A model generated the notes under the pieces. The model was not told the origin of the DNA and did not search any database. It saw nothing but the letters and a program-made list of their open reading frames with translations. This document shows, piece by piece, positions 33,570 through 45,700 of a DNA stretch of 64,000 bases. The stretch spans positions 63,507,314 through 63,571,313 of the forward strand of contig NC_086375.1 in NCBI RefSeq assembly GCF_036588685.1. The letters run 5' to 3'. Position 1 is the stretch's first letter, and the number at the start of each line of letters is the position of its first letter. The stretch is from Mytilus trossulus. Taxonomy: Eukaryota > Mollusca > Bivalvia > Mytilida > Mytilidae. The translations under genes were made by a program, and so were the position numbers.

Positions 33570-34785
33570 CAGCCTGCAACTTTTGTTGCAGAAAGCTCGA
33601 CAAAGGGATAGTGATCCGGCGGCGACGGCTCACTTATTAAAAGCTTTATATTTTAGAAGGTAGAAGACCTGGATGCTTCATACTTTGTATATAGATGCCT
33701 CATGTTATGAACTTTCCGTCAGTCACATGTCCAATGTCCTTGACCTCATTTCCATGGTTCAGTGACTACTTGAAAAAAAAGTTAAGATTTTTTGTAATGT
33801 TAAATTCTCTCTTATTATAAGTAATTTGATAACTATATTTGGTATGTGCGTACCTTGCAAGGTTCTCATGCCTGTCAGACAGTTTTCACTTGACCTCAAC
33901 CTTATTTCATGGATCAGTGAACAAGGTTAAGTTTTCGTGGTCAAGTCCATATCTCAGATACTTTAAGCAATAGGTCTAGTACATTTGGTGTATGGAAGGA
34001 CTGTAAGGTGTACATGTCCAACTGGCAGGTGTCATCTGACCTTGACCTCATTTTCATGGTTCAGTGGTTATAGTTAAGTTTTTGTGTTTTGGTCTGTTTT
34101 TCTTATACTATATGCAATAGGTCTACTATAATTGGTGTATGGAATGATTGTAAGTTGTACATGTCTAGCTGATAGGTGTCATCTGACCTTGACCTCATTT
34201 TCATGGTTCAGTGGTTATAGTTAAGTTTTTGTGTTTTGTTCTGTTTTTCTTATACTATATGCAATAGGTCTACTATAATTGGTGTATGGAATGATTGTAA
34301 GGTGTACATGTCTAGCTGACAGGTGTCATCTGACCTTGACCTAATTTTTAATGTTCAGTGGTCAAAGTTAAATTTTTTAGTTTTGGTCTATTTTTCTAAA
34401 ACTTTATGCATTAGGTCAACTATATTTGGTGTATGGACATATTTTATGATCTTTATGTTGGTTACGCTGGTTTTATTTGACTTTGACCTCATTTTCACGG
34501 TCTCTTGCTAAGTTTTAAGTGTTTGTATGTTTTGGTCTGTTTATTTATTTATAAGCAATAAGTCAACTATATTTGTTGTATTGAAGAATTGTTAGCTGTA
34601 CATGTTTGCCTGGCATGGTTCATCTGACCTTGACCTCATTTTAATGGTTGATTGATCAATGTTTCAAAGTTTCCATTTCTTGATTAATGTTGAGTTTATG
34701 TGACAATTGTAATAAAGCTTTATATTTAGGTCTATCAAGATAGTATCAAGGATTAGTAAAGAAGGCGAGACATTTCAGTGTGTGC
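33570..34785 (+). repeat. Dispersed repeat with a 147-bp tandem array
   Basis: Starts GTCCAGCCTGCAACTTTTG and CTCGACAAAGGGATAGTGAT and ends near AAGGCGAGACATTTCAG. Tandem units each contain TGACCTTGACCT (34037, 34184, 34331, a one-base variant TGACTTTGACCT at 34478, and 34625), exactly 147 bases apart, plus less regular units from about 33740. A related single stretch is at 51110-51450 in gene B. No coding content. Confidence 0.85.
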
Positions 34786-35004
34786 ACTCTTGTTTTCCTT
34801 ATCAGTAACCTATGTTTTTTATTTGCTAATTTTTTGAAGCTATATTACAGTTTTGGACCAAGTGTCATAGAACGTTTTTTTGATATTCCGATAAAAATAT
34901 GTCAACACCTCTATTTTCCCTATCATTACATTGAAAAATGGTCCCTTTTACATACATGTTTAAACGTAATATTTTGAGCTTAATTGGTCCATGACATCCT
35001 TTTT

Positions 35005-37795
35005 TAGCTCACCTGGCCCGAAGGGCCAAGTGAGCTTTTCTCATCACTTGGCGTCCGTCGTCCGTCGTCATCCGTCGTCATCGTCCGTCGTCGTTAACTT
35101 TTACAAAAATCTTCTCCTCTGAAACTACTGGGCCAAATCAAACCAAACTTGGCCACAATCAACATTGGGGTATCTTGTTTAAAAAATGTGTGGCGTGACC
35201 CGGTCAACCAACCAAGATGGCCGCCACGGCTAAAAATAGAACAAAGGGGTAAAATGCAGTTTTTGGCTTATAACTCAAAAACCAAAGCATTTAGAGCAAA
35301 TCTTACATGGGGGTAAAAATGTTTATCAGGTCAAGATCTATCTGCCCTGAAATTTTCAGATGAATCGGTCAATCGGTTGTTGGGTTGCTGCCCCTGAATT
35401 GGTAATTTTGAAGAAATTTTGCTGTTTTTGGTTATTATCTTGAATATTATTATAGTTAGAGATAAACTGTAAACAGCAATAATGTTCAGCAAAGTAAGAT
35501 CTACAAATAAGTCAACATGACCAAAATAGTCAGTTGACCCGTTTAGGAGTTATTGCCCTTTATAGTCAATTTTTAACCATTTTTCGTTAATTAAAGTAAT
35601 CTTTTACAAAAATCTTCTCCTCTGAAACTACTTGGCCAAATTAATCCAAACTTGGCCACAATCATCTTTGGGGTATCTAGTTTAAAAAATGTGTTGCATG
35701 ACCTGGTCAACCAACCAAGATGGCCGCCACAGCTAAAAATAGAACAAAGGGGTAAAATGCAGTTTTTGGCTTATAACTCAAAAACCAAAGCATTTTGAGG
35801 AAATCTGACATGGGATAAAAATGTTTATCAGGTCAAGATCTATCTGCCCTAAAATTTTCAGATGAATCGGTCAATCGGTTGTTGGGTTGCTGCCCCTGAA
35901 TTGGTAATTTTGAGGAAATTTTGCTGTTTTTGGTTATTATCTTGAATATTATTATAGATAGAGATAAACTGTAAACAGCAATAATGTTCAGCAAAGTAAG
36001 ATCTACAAATAAGTCAACATGACCAAAATGGTCAGTTGACCCGTTTAGGAGTTATTGCCCTTTATAGTCAATTTTTAACCATTTTTCGTAAATTAAAGTA
36101 ATCTTTTACAAAAATCTTCTCCTCTGAAACTACTTGGCCAAATTAATCCAAACTTGGCCACAATCATCTTTGGGGTATCTAGTTTAAAAAATGTGTGGCG
36201 TGACCTGGTCAACCAACCAAGATGGCCGCCACCGCTAAAAATAGAACATAGGGGTAAAATGCAGTTTTTGGCTTATAACTCAAAAACCAAAGCATTTTGA
36301 GGAAATCTGACAGGGATAAAAATGTTTATCAGGTCAAGAACTATCTGCCCTGAAATTTTCAGATGAATCGGTCAATCGGTTGTTGGGTTGCTGCCCCTGA
36401 ATTGGTAATTTTGAGGAAATTTTGCTGTTTTTGGTTATTATCTTGAATATTATTATAGATAGAGATAAACTGTAAACAGCAATAATGTTCAGCAAAGTAA
36501 GATCTACAAATAAGTCAACATGACCAAAATGGTCAGTTGACCCGTTTAGGAGTTATTGCCCTTTATAGTCAATTTTTAACCATTTTTCGTAAATTAAAGT
36601 AATCTTTTACAAAAATCTTCTCCTCTGAAACTACTTGGCCAAATTAATCCAAACTTGGCCACAATCATCTTTGGGGTATCTAGTTTAAAAAATGTGTGGC
36701 GTGACCTGGTCAACCAACCAAGATGGCCGCCACCGCTAAAAATAGAACATAGGGGTAAAATGCAGTTTTTGGCTTATAACTCAAAAACCAAAGCATTTTG
36801 AGGAAATCTGACAGGGATAAAAATGTTTATCAGGTCAAGAACTATCTGCCCTGAAATTTTCAGATGAATCGGTCAATCGGTTGTTGGGTTGCTGCCCCTG
36901 AATTGGTAATTTTGAGGAAATTTTGCTGTTTTTGGTTATTATCTTGAATATTATTATAGATAGAGATAAATTGTAAACAGCAATAATGTTCAGCAAAGTA
37001 AGATCTACAAATAAGTCAACATGACCAAAATGGTCAGTTGACCCCTTTAGGAGTTATTGCCCTTTATAGTCAATCTTTAACCATTTTTCATAAATCTAAG
37101 TAATCTTTTACAAAATCTCCACTGAAACTACTAGGCCACAATCATCTTTAGGGTATCTAGTTTGAAAAATGTGTCCGATGACCTGGCCATTCAACCAAGA
37201 TGGCCGCCACGGCTAAAAATAGAACATAGGGGTAAAATGCAGTTTTTTGCTTATAACTATGAAACCAAAGCATCTAGAGCAAATCTGACAAGAAGTTAAA
37301 TTGTTAATCAAGTCAATATCTATCTGCCCTGAATTTTTCAGATGAATTGGACAACTGGTTGTTGGGTTGCTGCCCTCCAATTGGTAATTTTTAAAGAAAT
37401 TTTGCCGTTTTTGGTTATCTTGAATACTATTATAGATAGCGATAAACTGTAAACAGCAATAATGTTCAGCAAAGTAAGATCTACAAATAAGTCAACATGA
37501 CCTAAATGGTCAATTGACCCCTTAAGGAGTTATTGCCCTTTATAGTCAATTTTTAACAATTTTCATTAATTTGGTAAATTTATGTAAATTTTTACCAAAT
37601 ATAGTTCTCTGTTACTAATGGGCAAAGTTCATGATAGATATAATTGTAAGAAGCAAAATCGTTCAGTAAAGTAAGAACTTCAAACACATCACCATCACCA
37701 AAATACAATTTTGTCATGAATCCATTTGTGTCCTTTGTTTAATATGCACATAGACCAAGGTGAGCGACACAGGCTCTTTAGAGCCTCTAGTTTCC
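35005..37795 (+). repeat. Tandem array of about 501-bp units (five units)
   Basis: Opens with AGCTCACCTGGCCCGAAGGG and a GTCCGTCGTC run, and closes with AAGGTGAGCGACACAGGCTC. Units begin at CTTTTAC... near 35098, 35601, 36103, 36604 and 37105. Each holds CCAACCAACCAAGATGGCCG, CAGGTCAAGATCTATCTG, AATCGGTCAATCGGTTGTTG and GTTCAGCAAAGTAAGATC. Units 3 and 4 are almost identical, the last is diverged. A reverse copy is at 44760-45700 and a single plus copy at 21170-21655. Confidence 0.9.
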
Positions 37796-38562
37796 CAACC
37801 AATTGGATTCAATTTCTGTAAAGAATGAAATAACAAAAAATATGTATCACTTCTGATAGAAACTTCAAATAGGCCAGAGCCACCTTAACAAACATTATGT
37901 GTAAATATAAAGTTATTTGACAAGTAATGAGAAACATATTAATTTATTTTTGACAAGGGTTTTCATATATATGTTTTTGACATTTTAACTATAATTGAAC
38001 TAGTCTGAACAGACTTGTTGGAAATGACTTTGAAATTCTGCAACTCAATATGTTTTTTTAAATCTTTTCTTATTTCTATCAAACCTTGGAGTGTTCCATT
38101 AGGTAACTGAAATTAGATCAAAATATGTCATGAAGGGAAGCTCCTTAAAATCATAAAACTTTATTTAAAAATTTATCACATGAAATCAATTATGTGGATT
38201 CCCTTTTCTCCCAGAAGTCTAAGTGTTATTAGGTCTTCACTTCTGTCTGTATAAAAGCTCCATATAAGTATGGTGAACACTATAATAGGACTAATTCTGC
38301 AAAATTCCACCTTCAAATTAGATAGATATGCCATCAACTTAGAGGGCACAAAATTAGCAACAAATCTTGGACAATTTGTGTCTGTGAAGCTTTGCAATCC
38401 AACACTACAATCATCTGTCATTTTTTTACCTTTTCTTCCTCACTCTTAATTTTCATTCTGTGGTTATCCCTGAGTTGTATTCTGAAGAGTGTTGAATCAA
38501 AATATGTTTCATATATATTATAAAATAAGGGTATGCAGTCAGTGTTTTAACAGTTTTCTTAA
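37796..38562. other. Spacer with an exon-like minus-strand frame
   Basis: The minus-strand frame 38421-38176 (81 codons) is followed 11 bases after its TGA by AATAAA (38160-38165), as in a terminal exon. A second minus-strand frame begins after TAATTTCAG near 38106 ('LPNGTLQGLIEIRKDLKK'). Neither matches a family I know and no upstream exon could be joined, so no gene is called. Confidence 0.3.
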
Positions 38563-40330
38563 TTTTTATACGACCGCAAAATTTGAAAAAAATTTCGTCG
38601 TATATTGCTATCACATTGGCATCATCGTCTGCGTCATAGAAATCTATGAAATTTAAACACAAGGTTCATGACCACAAAAGGAAGGTTGGGATTGATTTTG
38701 GGAGTTTTGTTCCCAACATTTTGGGAATTAGGGGCCAAAAAGGGCCCAAATAAGCATTTTCTTGGTTTTTGCACAATAACTTTAGTTTAAGTAAATAGAA
38801 ATCAATGAAAGTTAAACACAAGGTTTATGACCACACAAGGAAGGTTGTATTGATTTTGGGAGTTAAGGTCCCAACAGTTTAGGAATAAGGGGCCAAAAAG
38901 GGGCCCAAATAAGCATTTTTCTTGGTTTTCGCACCATAACTTTAGTATAAGTGAATAGAAATCTGTGAAATTTAAACACAAGGTTTATGACCATAAAAGG
39001 AAGGTTTGTATCGATTTTGGGAGTTTTGGTCCCAATATTTTAGGAATAAGGGGCCCAAAGGGTCCAAAATTAAACTTTGTTTGATTTCATAAAAAATTGA
39101 ATAAATGGGGTTCTTTGATATGCCAAATCTAACTGTGTATGTAGATTCTTAATTTTTGGTCCTGTTTTCAAATTGGTCTACATTAAGGTCCAAAGGGTCC
39201 AAAATGAAACTAAGTTTGATTTTGACAAAAATTGAAACCTTTGGGTTCTTTGATATGCTGAATCTACAAATGTACTTAGATTTTTGATTATGGGCCCAGT
39301 TTTCAAGTTGGTCCAAATAAGGGTCCAAAATTATACTTTTGTTTGATTTAAACAAAAATTGAATAAATGGGGTTCTTTGATATGCCAAATCTAACTGTGT
39401 ATGTAGATTCTTAATTTTTGGTCCTGTTTTCAAATTGGTCTACATTAAAGTCCAAAAGGTCAAAAATAAAACTTAGTTTGATTTTAACAAAAATTGAATT
39501 CTTGGGGTTCTTTGATATGCTGAATCCAAACATGTACTTAGATTTTTGATTATGGGCCCAGTTTTCAAGTTGGTCCAAATCAGGATCCAAAATTATTATA
39601 TTAAGTATTGTGCAATAGCAAGAAATTTTCAATTGCACAGTACTCAGCAATAACAAGAAATCTTCAATTGCACAGTGTTGTGCAATAGCAAGAAATCTTC
39701 AATTGCACAGTGTTGTGCAATAGCAAGAAATTTTCATTTGCACAGTATTGCGCAATAGCAAGAAATCTTCAATTGCACAGTATTGTGCAATAGCAAGTAT
39801 TTTCAATTGCACAGTATTGCGCGATAGCAAGAAATATCTAATTGCACAATATTGTGCAATAGCAAAAAATAATTTCAATTGGAGTTATCTTTCTTTGTCC
39901 AGAATAGTAGTTGAATCAACTTAAATCATGGTTTTATACAATATACAATGTATATTCACTTTTACTACCAACTGATAAATTAAAACAATCTTTACCATTC
40001 AGAAAGGGGGATGTGAAGAAAAAAAATTGGGGATGGGGGTTTAATTTTTCTAATTTGAAATTTCTTAAATGAAAAGAAAATTTCTTCAAACATTATTTTG
40101 AGAGGATTAATATTCAACAGCATAGTGAATTGCTCAAATGCAAAACAAAAATTTTAAGTTCATTAGACCACATTCATTCTGTGTCAGAAACCTACGCTGT
40201 GTCAACTATTTAATCACAATCCAAATTTAGAGCTGAATCTAGCTTGAATGTTGTGTCCATACTTGCCCCAAACCGTTCAGGGTTCAACCTCTGGGGTCGT
40301 ATAAAGCTGCGCCCTGCAGAGCAACTGGTT
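38563..40330 (+). repeat. 1.8-kb element R11 with short terminal inverted repeats, copy 1
   Basis: Starts TTTTTATACGACCGCAAAAT, ends GGGGTCGTATAAAGCTGCGC. The first 12 bases of the core (TATACGACCGCA) are the inverse of the end (TGCGGTCGTATA in copy 2, one mismatch here). Interior: repeated blocks around GGAAGGTTGGTATTGATTTT and AGGGGCCAAAAAGGGCCCAA, later TTGGTCCAAAT blocks, then a 35-bp minisatellite. Copy 2 is at 51662-53370 in gene B intron 3. Small antisense frames here (39149-39656) come from the internal repeats. Confidence 0.8.
39600..39870 (+). repeat. 35-bp minisatellite inside R11 copy 1
   Basis: About 7.5 units of GTATTGTGCAATAGCAAGAA followed by ATTTTCAATTGCACA. Each junction forms TTGCACAGTATTGTGCAA, a small palindrome. 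Copy 2 at about 52930-53010 keeps only about two degenerate units. Confidence 0.85.
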
Positions 40331-40944
40331 TTATATTAAATCTTTTGCATTGCTATCTACCTCAATGAATGCTTGATTTCTACGGTCATGGTTGTAAAAA
40401 AAATATGAAGGAAAAGCATCATAAAGCATATTTGATAATTAGATTAAATAAATGACATAAGTAACATAAAGTTTAAATACAAAGACGGGTGGAACTTATG
40501 GTCAATAGGGACTACTAACAAAATAAAGGGGTTATCTATATTTAGTGAAAAATATATTTGAACAGAATCAGTGGCTATTGAACTACTGTGAAAGAAAAAT
40601 ATAAAAATTGCAAGTTATAAACAATGTAGTTCCATAAGAAGTCCTAAAGATGGACTTATAACAGTCCTAAAGATGGACTTATAACAGTCCTAAAGATGGA
40701 CTTATAACAGATTCTAAAATATAAATGTATAGTTTCTGTTGACAAGATTCTGAATATAAGCATAATCAGTATTATATATTTGTCTCACATCAAGAAGTGT
40801 TTGGTGTTGGATATTTATTAGTTGTATTAATTCATGTACTGTTTTAGAATTTATATAATTTATAGATTTATAATTAGAAGTTGTGATATTTTTATAATAG
40901 TTGTTTATTTACTGGAGATATGTTGCATTATATAAACAATATGT
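40331..40944. other. Spacer with a 23-bp triplication
   Basis: Otherwise plain AT-rich DNA. At 40642-40710 AGTCCTAAAGATGGACTTAT plus AAC occurs three times in a row. Confidence 0.6.
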
Positions 40945-41232
40945 TACTAAATAAATATATTAACACATATGAGGTGTCTTTCTTTACAATTGGAATTGTT
41001 AGTTATTACATTAAAAGGGTTAATACAGGGATTAACAAAGTATTGGACAGTATAACATGTTGACAAACCATCAACAACCCATTCCTCAAAGGACACAACA
41101 ACAAAAAAATATGGTTCAAACTTGTTAGGATGCACACAAACATACCTCTTTGCTATCTTCACCTTATGTCTTAAAAGATATACACTCATTTAGAAAACCT
41201 GCAGAGTCCAAATACCAACAGGATATTTACCA
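40945..41232. repeat. Left direct repeat flanking the 56-bp array
   Basis: ATTAACACATATGAGGTGTC, then CCATCAACAACCCATTCCT, ACAAACATACCTCTTTGCTA, TCTTCACCTTATGTCTT and ATACCAACAGGATAT. It matches 43588-43876 in the same order and orientation with moderate divergence. Confidence 0.8.
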
Positions 41233-41644
41233 ACATGAAAAAGGATAATAAAATCCACTAATTTGAACAAGGATAAAAAATATTGCCCCTAAAAACAGGG
41301 CCAAAATGGATTGCTACTGTTTAACTGGCTTATGTTAGTTTTCATATGAGAAACTTTATAAATAAGATGCTGAAGTGCAGTCTTCAACAGTTTATGATAT
41401 GCCCAATCATGTAAAATTTACTATTCTGTAAGGTCATGATGAATGAAGTTTTACACCCAGACTTGTTAAACAATGCAATTTGAGATATGTGCAGCCCAAA
41501 AATCTTCATATAAAGAACAATCTGATCTAAATTAGAGGTTTTTAAGAACAAGAAACACACAAATAGATTCATTTAGCCCAAATAACAAAAAAACTTATCT
41601 CAGAAACAAGGTTATGACCCATAGTAAATACTAAATAAAGAAAA

Positions 41645-43583
41645 TTTTGAATTGTTTGTTTTCATTGCCTTACATCTGTTCTATAATTAAAATCAACATG
41701 TACTTTCCAAAAGTGTTTCATGACCTTTCATCTGTTCTATGATTAAAATCTACGTGTACTTTCCAAAAGTGTTTCATGACCTTTCATCTGTTCTATGATT
41801 AAAATCAACATGTACTTTCCAAAAGTGTTTCATGACCTTTCATCTGTTCTATAATTAAAATCAACATGTACTTTCCAAAAGTGTTTCATGACCTTTCATC
41901 TGTTCTATAATTAAAATCAACATGTACTTTCCAAAAGTGTTTCATGACCTTTCATCTGTTCTATGATTAAAATCTACGTGTACTTTCCAAAAGTGTTTCA
42001 TGACCTTTCATCTGTTCTATAATTGAAATCAACGTATACTTTCAAAAAGTGTTTCATGGCCTTTCATCTGTTCTATAATTGAAATCAAAGTGTACTTTCC
42101 AAAAGTGTTTCATGGCGTTTCATCTGTTCTATAATTAAAACCAACGTGTACTTTTCATAAGTGTTTCATGGCCTTTCAGCCTTTCTATAATTGAAATCAA
42201 CGTAAATTTCCCAAAAGTGCTTCATGACCTTTCATCTGTTCTATAATTAAAATCAACGTGTACTTTTCAAAAGTGTTTCATGGCCTTTCAGCTGTTCTAT
42301 AATTGAAATCAACGTTAACTTTCCAAAAGTGTTTCATGACCTTTCATCTGTTCTATAATTGAAATCAAAGTGTACTTTCCAAAAGTGTTTCATGGCGTTT
42401 CATCTGTTCTATAATTAAAACCAACGTGTACTTTTCAAAAGTGTTTCATGGCCTTTTAGCTGTTCTATAATTAAATTCAACGTGTACTTTCCAAAAGTGT
42501 TTCATGGCCTTTCATCTGTTCTATAATTAAAATCTACGTGTACTTTCCAAAAGTGTTTCATGGCCTTACATCTGTTCTATGATTAAAATCAACGTGTACT
42601 TTCCAAAAGTGTTTCATGACCTTTCATCTGTTCTATAATTAAAATCAACTAGTACTTTCCTAAAGTGTGTCATGGTCTTTCATCTGCTCTATGATTAAAA
42701 TCAACTAGTACTTTCCAAAAGTGTTTCACGGCCTTTCATCTATTATATGATTAAAATCAACTAGTACTTTTCAAAAGCGTTTCATGACCTTTCATCTGTT
42801 CTATGATTAAAATCAACTAGTACTTTCCAAAAATGTCTCATGACCTTTCATCTGTTCTATGATTAATATTAACTAGTACTTTCCAAAAGTGTTTCAAGGC
42901 CTTTCATCTATTCTATGATAAAAATCAACTAGAACTTTCCAAAAATGTTTCATGACCTTTCATCTGTTCTATGATTAAAATCAACTAGTACTTTCCAAAA
43001 GTGTTTCACGGCCTTTCATCTATTCTATGATTAAAATCAACTAGTACTTTCCAAAAGTGTTTCATGACCTTTCCTCTATTCTATAATTAAAATCAACGTG
43101 TACTTTCCAAAACTGTTTCATGGTCTTTCATCTGTTCTATGATTAAAATCAACTAGTTCTTTCCAAAAGTGTTTCACGACCTTTCATCTATTCTATAATT
43201 AAAATCAACTAGTACTTTCCAAAAGTGTTTCATGACCTTTCATCTATTCTATAATAATTAAAATCAACTTGTACTTTCCAAAAGTGTTTAATGGTCTTTC
43301 ATCCGTTCTATTATTAAAATCAACTAGTACTTTCAAAAAGTGTTTCATTGCCTTTCATCTATTCTATAATTAAAATCAACTTGTACTTTCGAAAATTGTT
43401 TCATAGCCTTTCATCTATTGTATGATTAAAATCAACTTGTACTTTCGAAAATTGTTTTATAGCCTTTCATCTATTGTATAATTAAAATCAACTAGTACTT
43501 TCGAAAATTGTTTTCATGGCCTTTCATCTATTCTATGATTAAAATCAACTAGTACTTTCCAAAAGAGTTTCATGACCTTTCAT
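41645..43583 (+). repeat. 56-bp minisatellite, about 34 units
   Basis: Unit: AAAATCAACATGTACTTTCC, AAAAGTGTTTCATGACCTTT, CATCTGTTCTATGATT. Spacing of 56 bases was checked between neighbouring units (41701 and 41757). Early units carry AAC(A/G)TGTACT; from about 42645 most carry AACTAGTACT, and the last units CTTGTACTTTCGAAAATTG, so variants are grouped along the array. No coding content. Confidence 0.95.
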
Positions 43584-43587
43584 TGTT

Positions 43588-43876
43588 AATTAATAAATAC
43601 ATTAACACAACTGATGTGTCTTTCCTTACAATTTGTTTGGTAATTTTACATAAAAATGGTTACAGGGATTGGACAGTACAACATGTTGGCCTAGGCTTAC
43701 CATCAACAACCCATTCCTGCAAGAAAAATAATGATGCAAAAAAACTCCAGATAGAAAATGTCATTTGGTTGAAACCAGTTAGGATGAACACAAACATACC
43801 TCTTTGCTATCTTCACCTTATGTCTTTAAAGATATACACTCATTAAGAAAACCTGCACAATCCATATACCAACAGG
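43588..43876. repeat. Right direct repeat flanking the 56-bp array
   Basis: Partner of 40945-41232 and begins directly at the end of the array. The 87-codon frame 43583-43846 lies inside it and is not called. Confidence 0.8.
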
Positions 43877-44335
43877 ATATCCACCATATAATTGAAATCA
43901 AATAGTACTTTCCAAATCTTACAAGTTTAGGATCAAATTCGTTCCGTATTTCTTAAGAAAAATATCCTTGAAAATCTGACCAATTGTATCCCTTTTCTCT
44001 CCCTTGAAATCGCATATCGTGCTTTTTAAGAAGACCAACGCAATCACAATAGCACTTCTTATCACCCTCTAATGAACCTTTACTGCATGGTTTCCTTTTA
44101 AATTTCTTGTTACTAAGTAACTTTTCTTGAAAAGAGCAAAAAATAACTCCGAATTTGGTTTTAATGGAAACTTTGGTTACCAGTTTGAATTTCCAATCGA
44201 CATATATCTAATGGTTATGGGTTATTTTTAGCGTTTCTAATTTCGCTTGAATTGTTTCACACCAGTTTGTCATGCTGGGACTATTATAGATTACTGTATG
44301 GTTCAATCGTTCTTATTTAAAAGCTGTCCTGGTTT
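43877..44335. other. Spacer
   Basis: No gene or repeat recognised; AT-rich. Confidence 0.4.
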
Positions 44336-44337
44336 TC

Positions 44338-44620
44338 ACCTCACCTATCCTCTTCATGCAGGTCGGCATTTAAGGCCTTGATACATTTTTTTCCATTTTA
44401 CACGGTCTCTAGTTGCTATTCTTGCTGTGACTCAGCTGTTCCATCCAAGTGATGTTCTTTCAGTCTCTACAGTTCGTCTCCAGGTGGTTTTGGGACGTCA
44501 AACTTTCCTCTTTCCCCTCTGGTTTCCATGTCAGTGCAACTGAGAAAATTCTGTTGGTATCCATCCTTAGTCAATGGCCAATCCATCTCCATCGCCGTGT
44601 TTTACTCATGCAATCTATTT
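44338..44620 (-). pseudogene. LINE reverse-transcriptase C-terminal remnant
   Basis: Minus strand reads 'RRWRWIGH', then 'TNRILSVALTWKPEGKRK', 'PKTTWRRTVERLKEHHL' and further degenerate text with stops and frameshifts. This is the conserved region after the polymerase core in many bivalve non-LTR elements ('RRWxWIGHxLRM...GRPKTTWRRTVExE'). Only the 3' end of the element is present. Confidence 0.75.
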
Positions 44621-44715
44621 AGATTATATATCTCTGATTTCGTTATGCTACGTTATACTACATATGCAGTAACTGTATAGCGTAGTATAACGAACACAGA
44701 GATCTATATTCTAAT
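44621..44715. repeat. Inverted repeat, about 40-bp arms
   Basis: AGATTATATATCTCTGATTT with CGTTATACTAC on the left pairs with GTAGTATAACGAACACAGAG and ATCTATATTCT on the right, with several mismatches. Confidence 0.6.
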
Positions 44716-44759
44716 TAGATTGGGTTATACTCTTTTTATAGAATAAGTGGTTCTACAAA

Positions 44760-45700
44760 CTTGTCTCTCTAAAGAGCCTGTGTTGCTCACCTTGGTCTAT
44801 ATGCATATTAAACAATGGACACAGGTGGATTCATGACAAAAAATTTGTTTTGGTGTAGGTGATGTGTTTGTAGATCTTACTTTACTGAACATTCTTGCTG
44901 CTTACAATTATCTCTATCTATAATGAACTTGGTCCAGTAGTTTCAAAGGGAAAAAATGTAAAAATTTCTAAAATTTACCAAGATTGTTAAAAATTGACTG
45001 TAAAGGGCAATAACTTAAGGGGTCAATTGACCATTTGGTTCCTGTATTCTTATTGTAGATATTACTTTTCTGTATGTTATTGGTGTTTTTAGATTATCTC
45101 TATCTATAATATAGTTATGAAGAAAATAGCAAAATAATGCAAAATGTTCTTAAAATTTCCAATCAGTGTCAGGGGTAGCAACCCAACAACGGGTTGTATG
45201 ATTTGTCTGAAAAATTAAGAACAGATAGATCTTGCTTTAATCAACAATTTTATTCCCTTAGATTTGCTCTAAATGCTTTGGTTTTAGAGATATGAGACAC
45301 ACACTGCCTTTTACCCCTATGTTCTATTTTCAGACCATTTCGGCCATCTTGGTTAGCGGGCTGGGTCATCGGACACATTTTTAAAACTAAATACCCTTAT
45401 TATGATTGTGGCCAAGTTTTGTTAAACTTGTTTCAGTAGTTTTAGAGAAGATTTTTTTTTAAATTACAGAATTTTACGAAATTTTTTTTAAAATTTACTA
45501 TAAAGGGCAATAACTTCTTAAGAGGCCAACTGACAGCTTTGGTCATGGTGAATTATTTGTAGATCTTACTTTGCGAAACATTATTGCTATTTACAGTTTA
45601 TCTCTATAGATAATAAGATGCAAGATCATAACCCCAAACTGCAAAAATTACTTAAAACTACAAATGCAAGGGGCAGCAACCCAACAATGGGTTGTGCCAG
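44760..45700 (-). repeat. Reverse copy of the 501-bp 'AGCTCACCTGG' repeat family
   Basis: Begins with AAAGAGCCTGTGTTGCTCAC, the inverse of the right end of the 35005-37795 array, and continues through two diverged units (AACCCAACAACGGGTTG at 45181 and AACCCAACAATGGGTTG at 45670). Confidence 0.75.

Noticed and set aside
41645..43583. CRISPR-like array
   Set aside because: Units are contiguous 56-bp repeats without unique spacers, in a eukaryotic context; it is a minisatellite.
40945..43876. LTR retrotransposon with 290-bp LTRs
   Set aside because: The direct repeats flank only a minisatellite and spacer; there is no polymerase, integrase, primer-binding site or polypurine tract visible.
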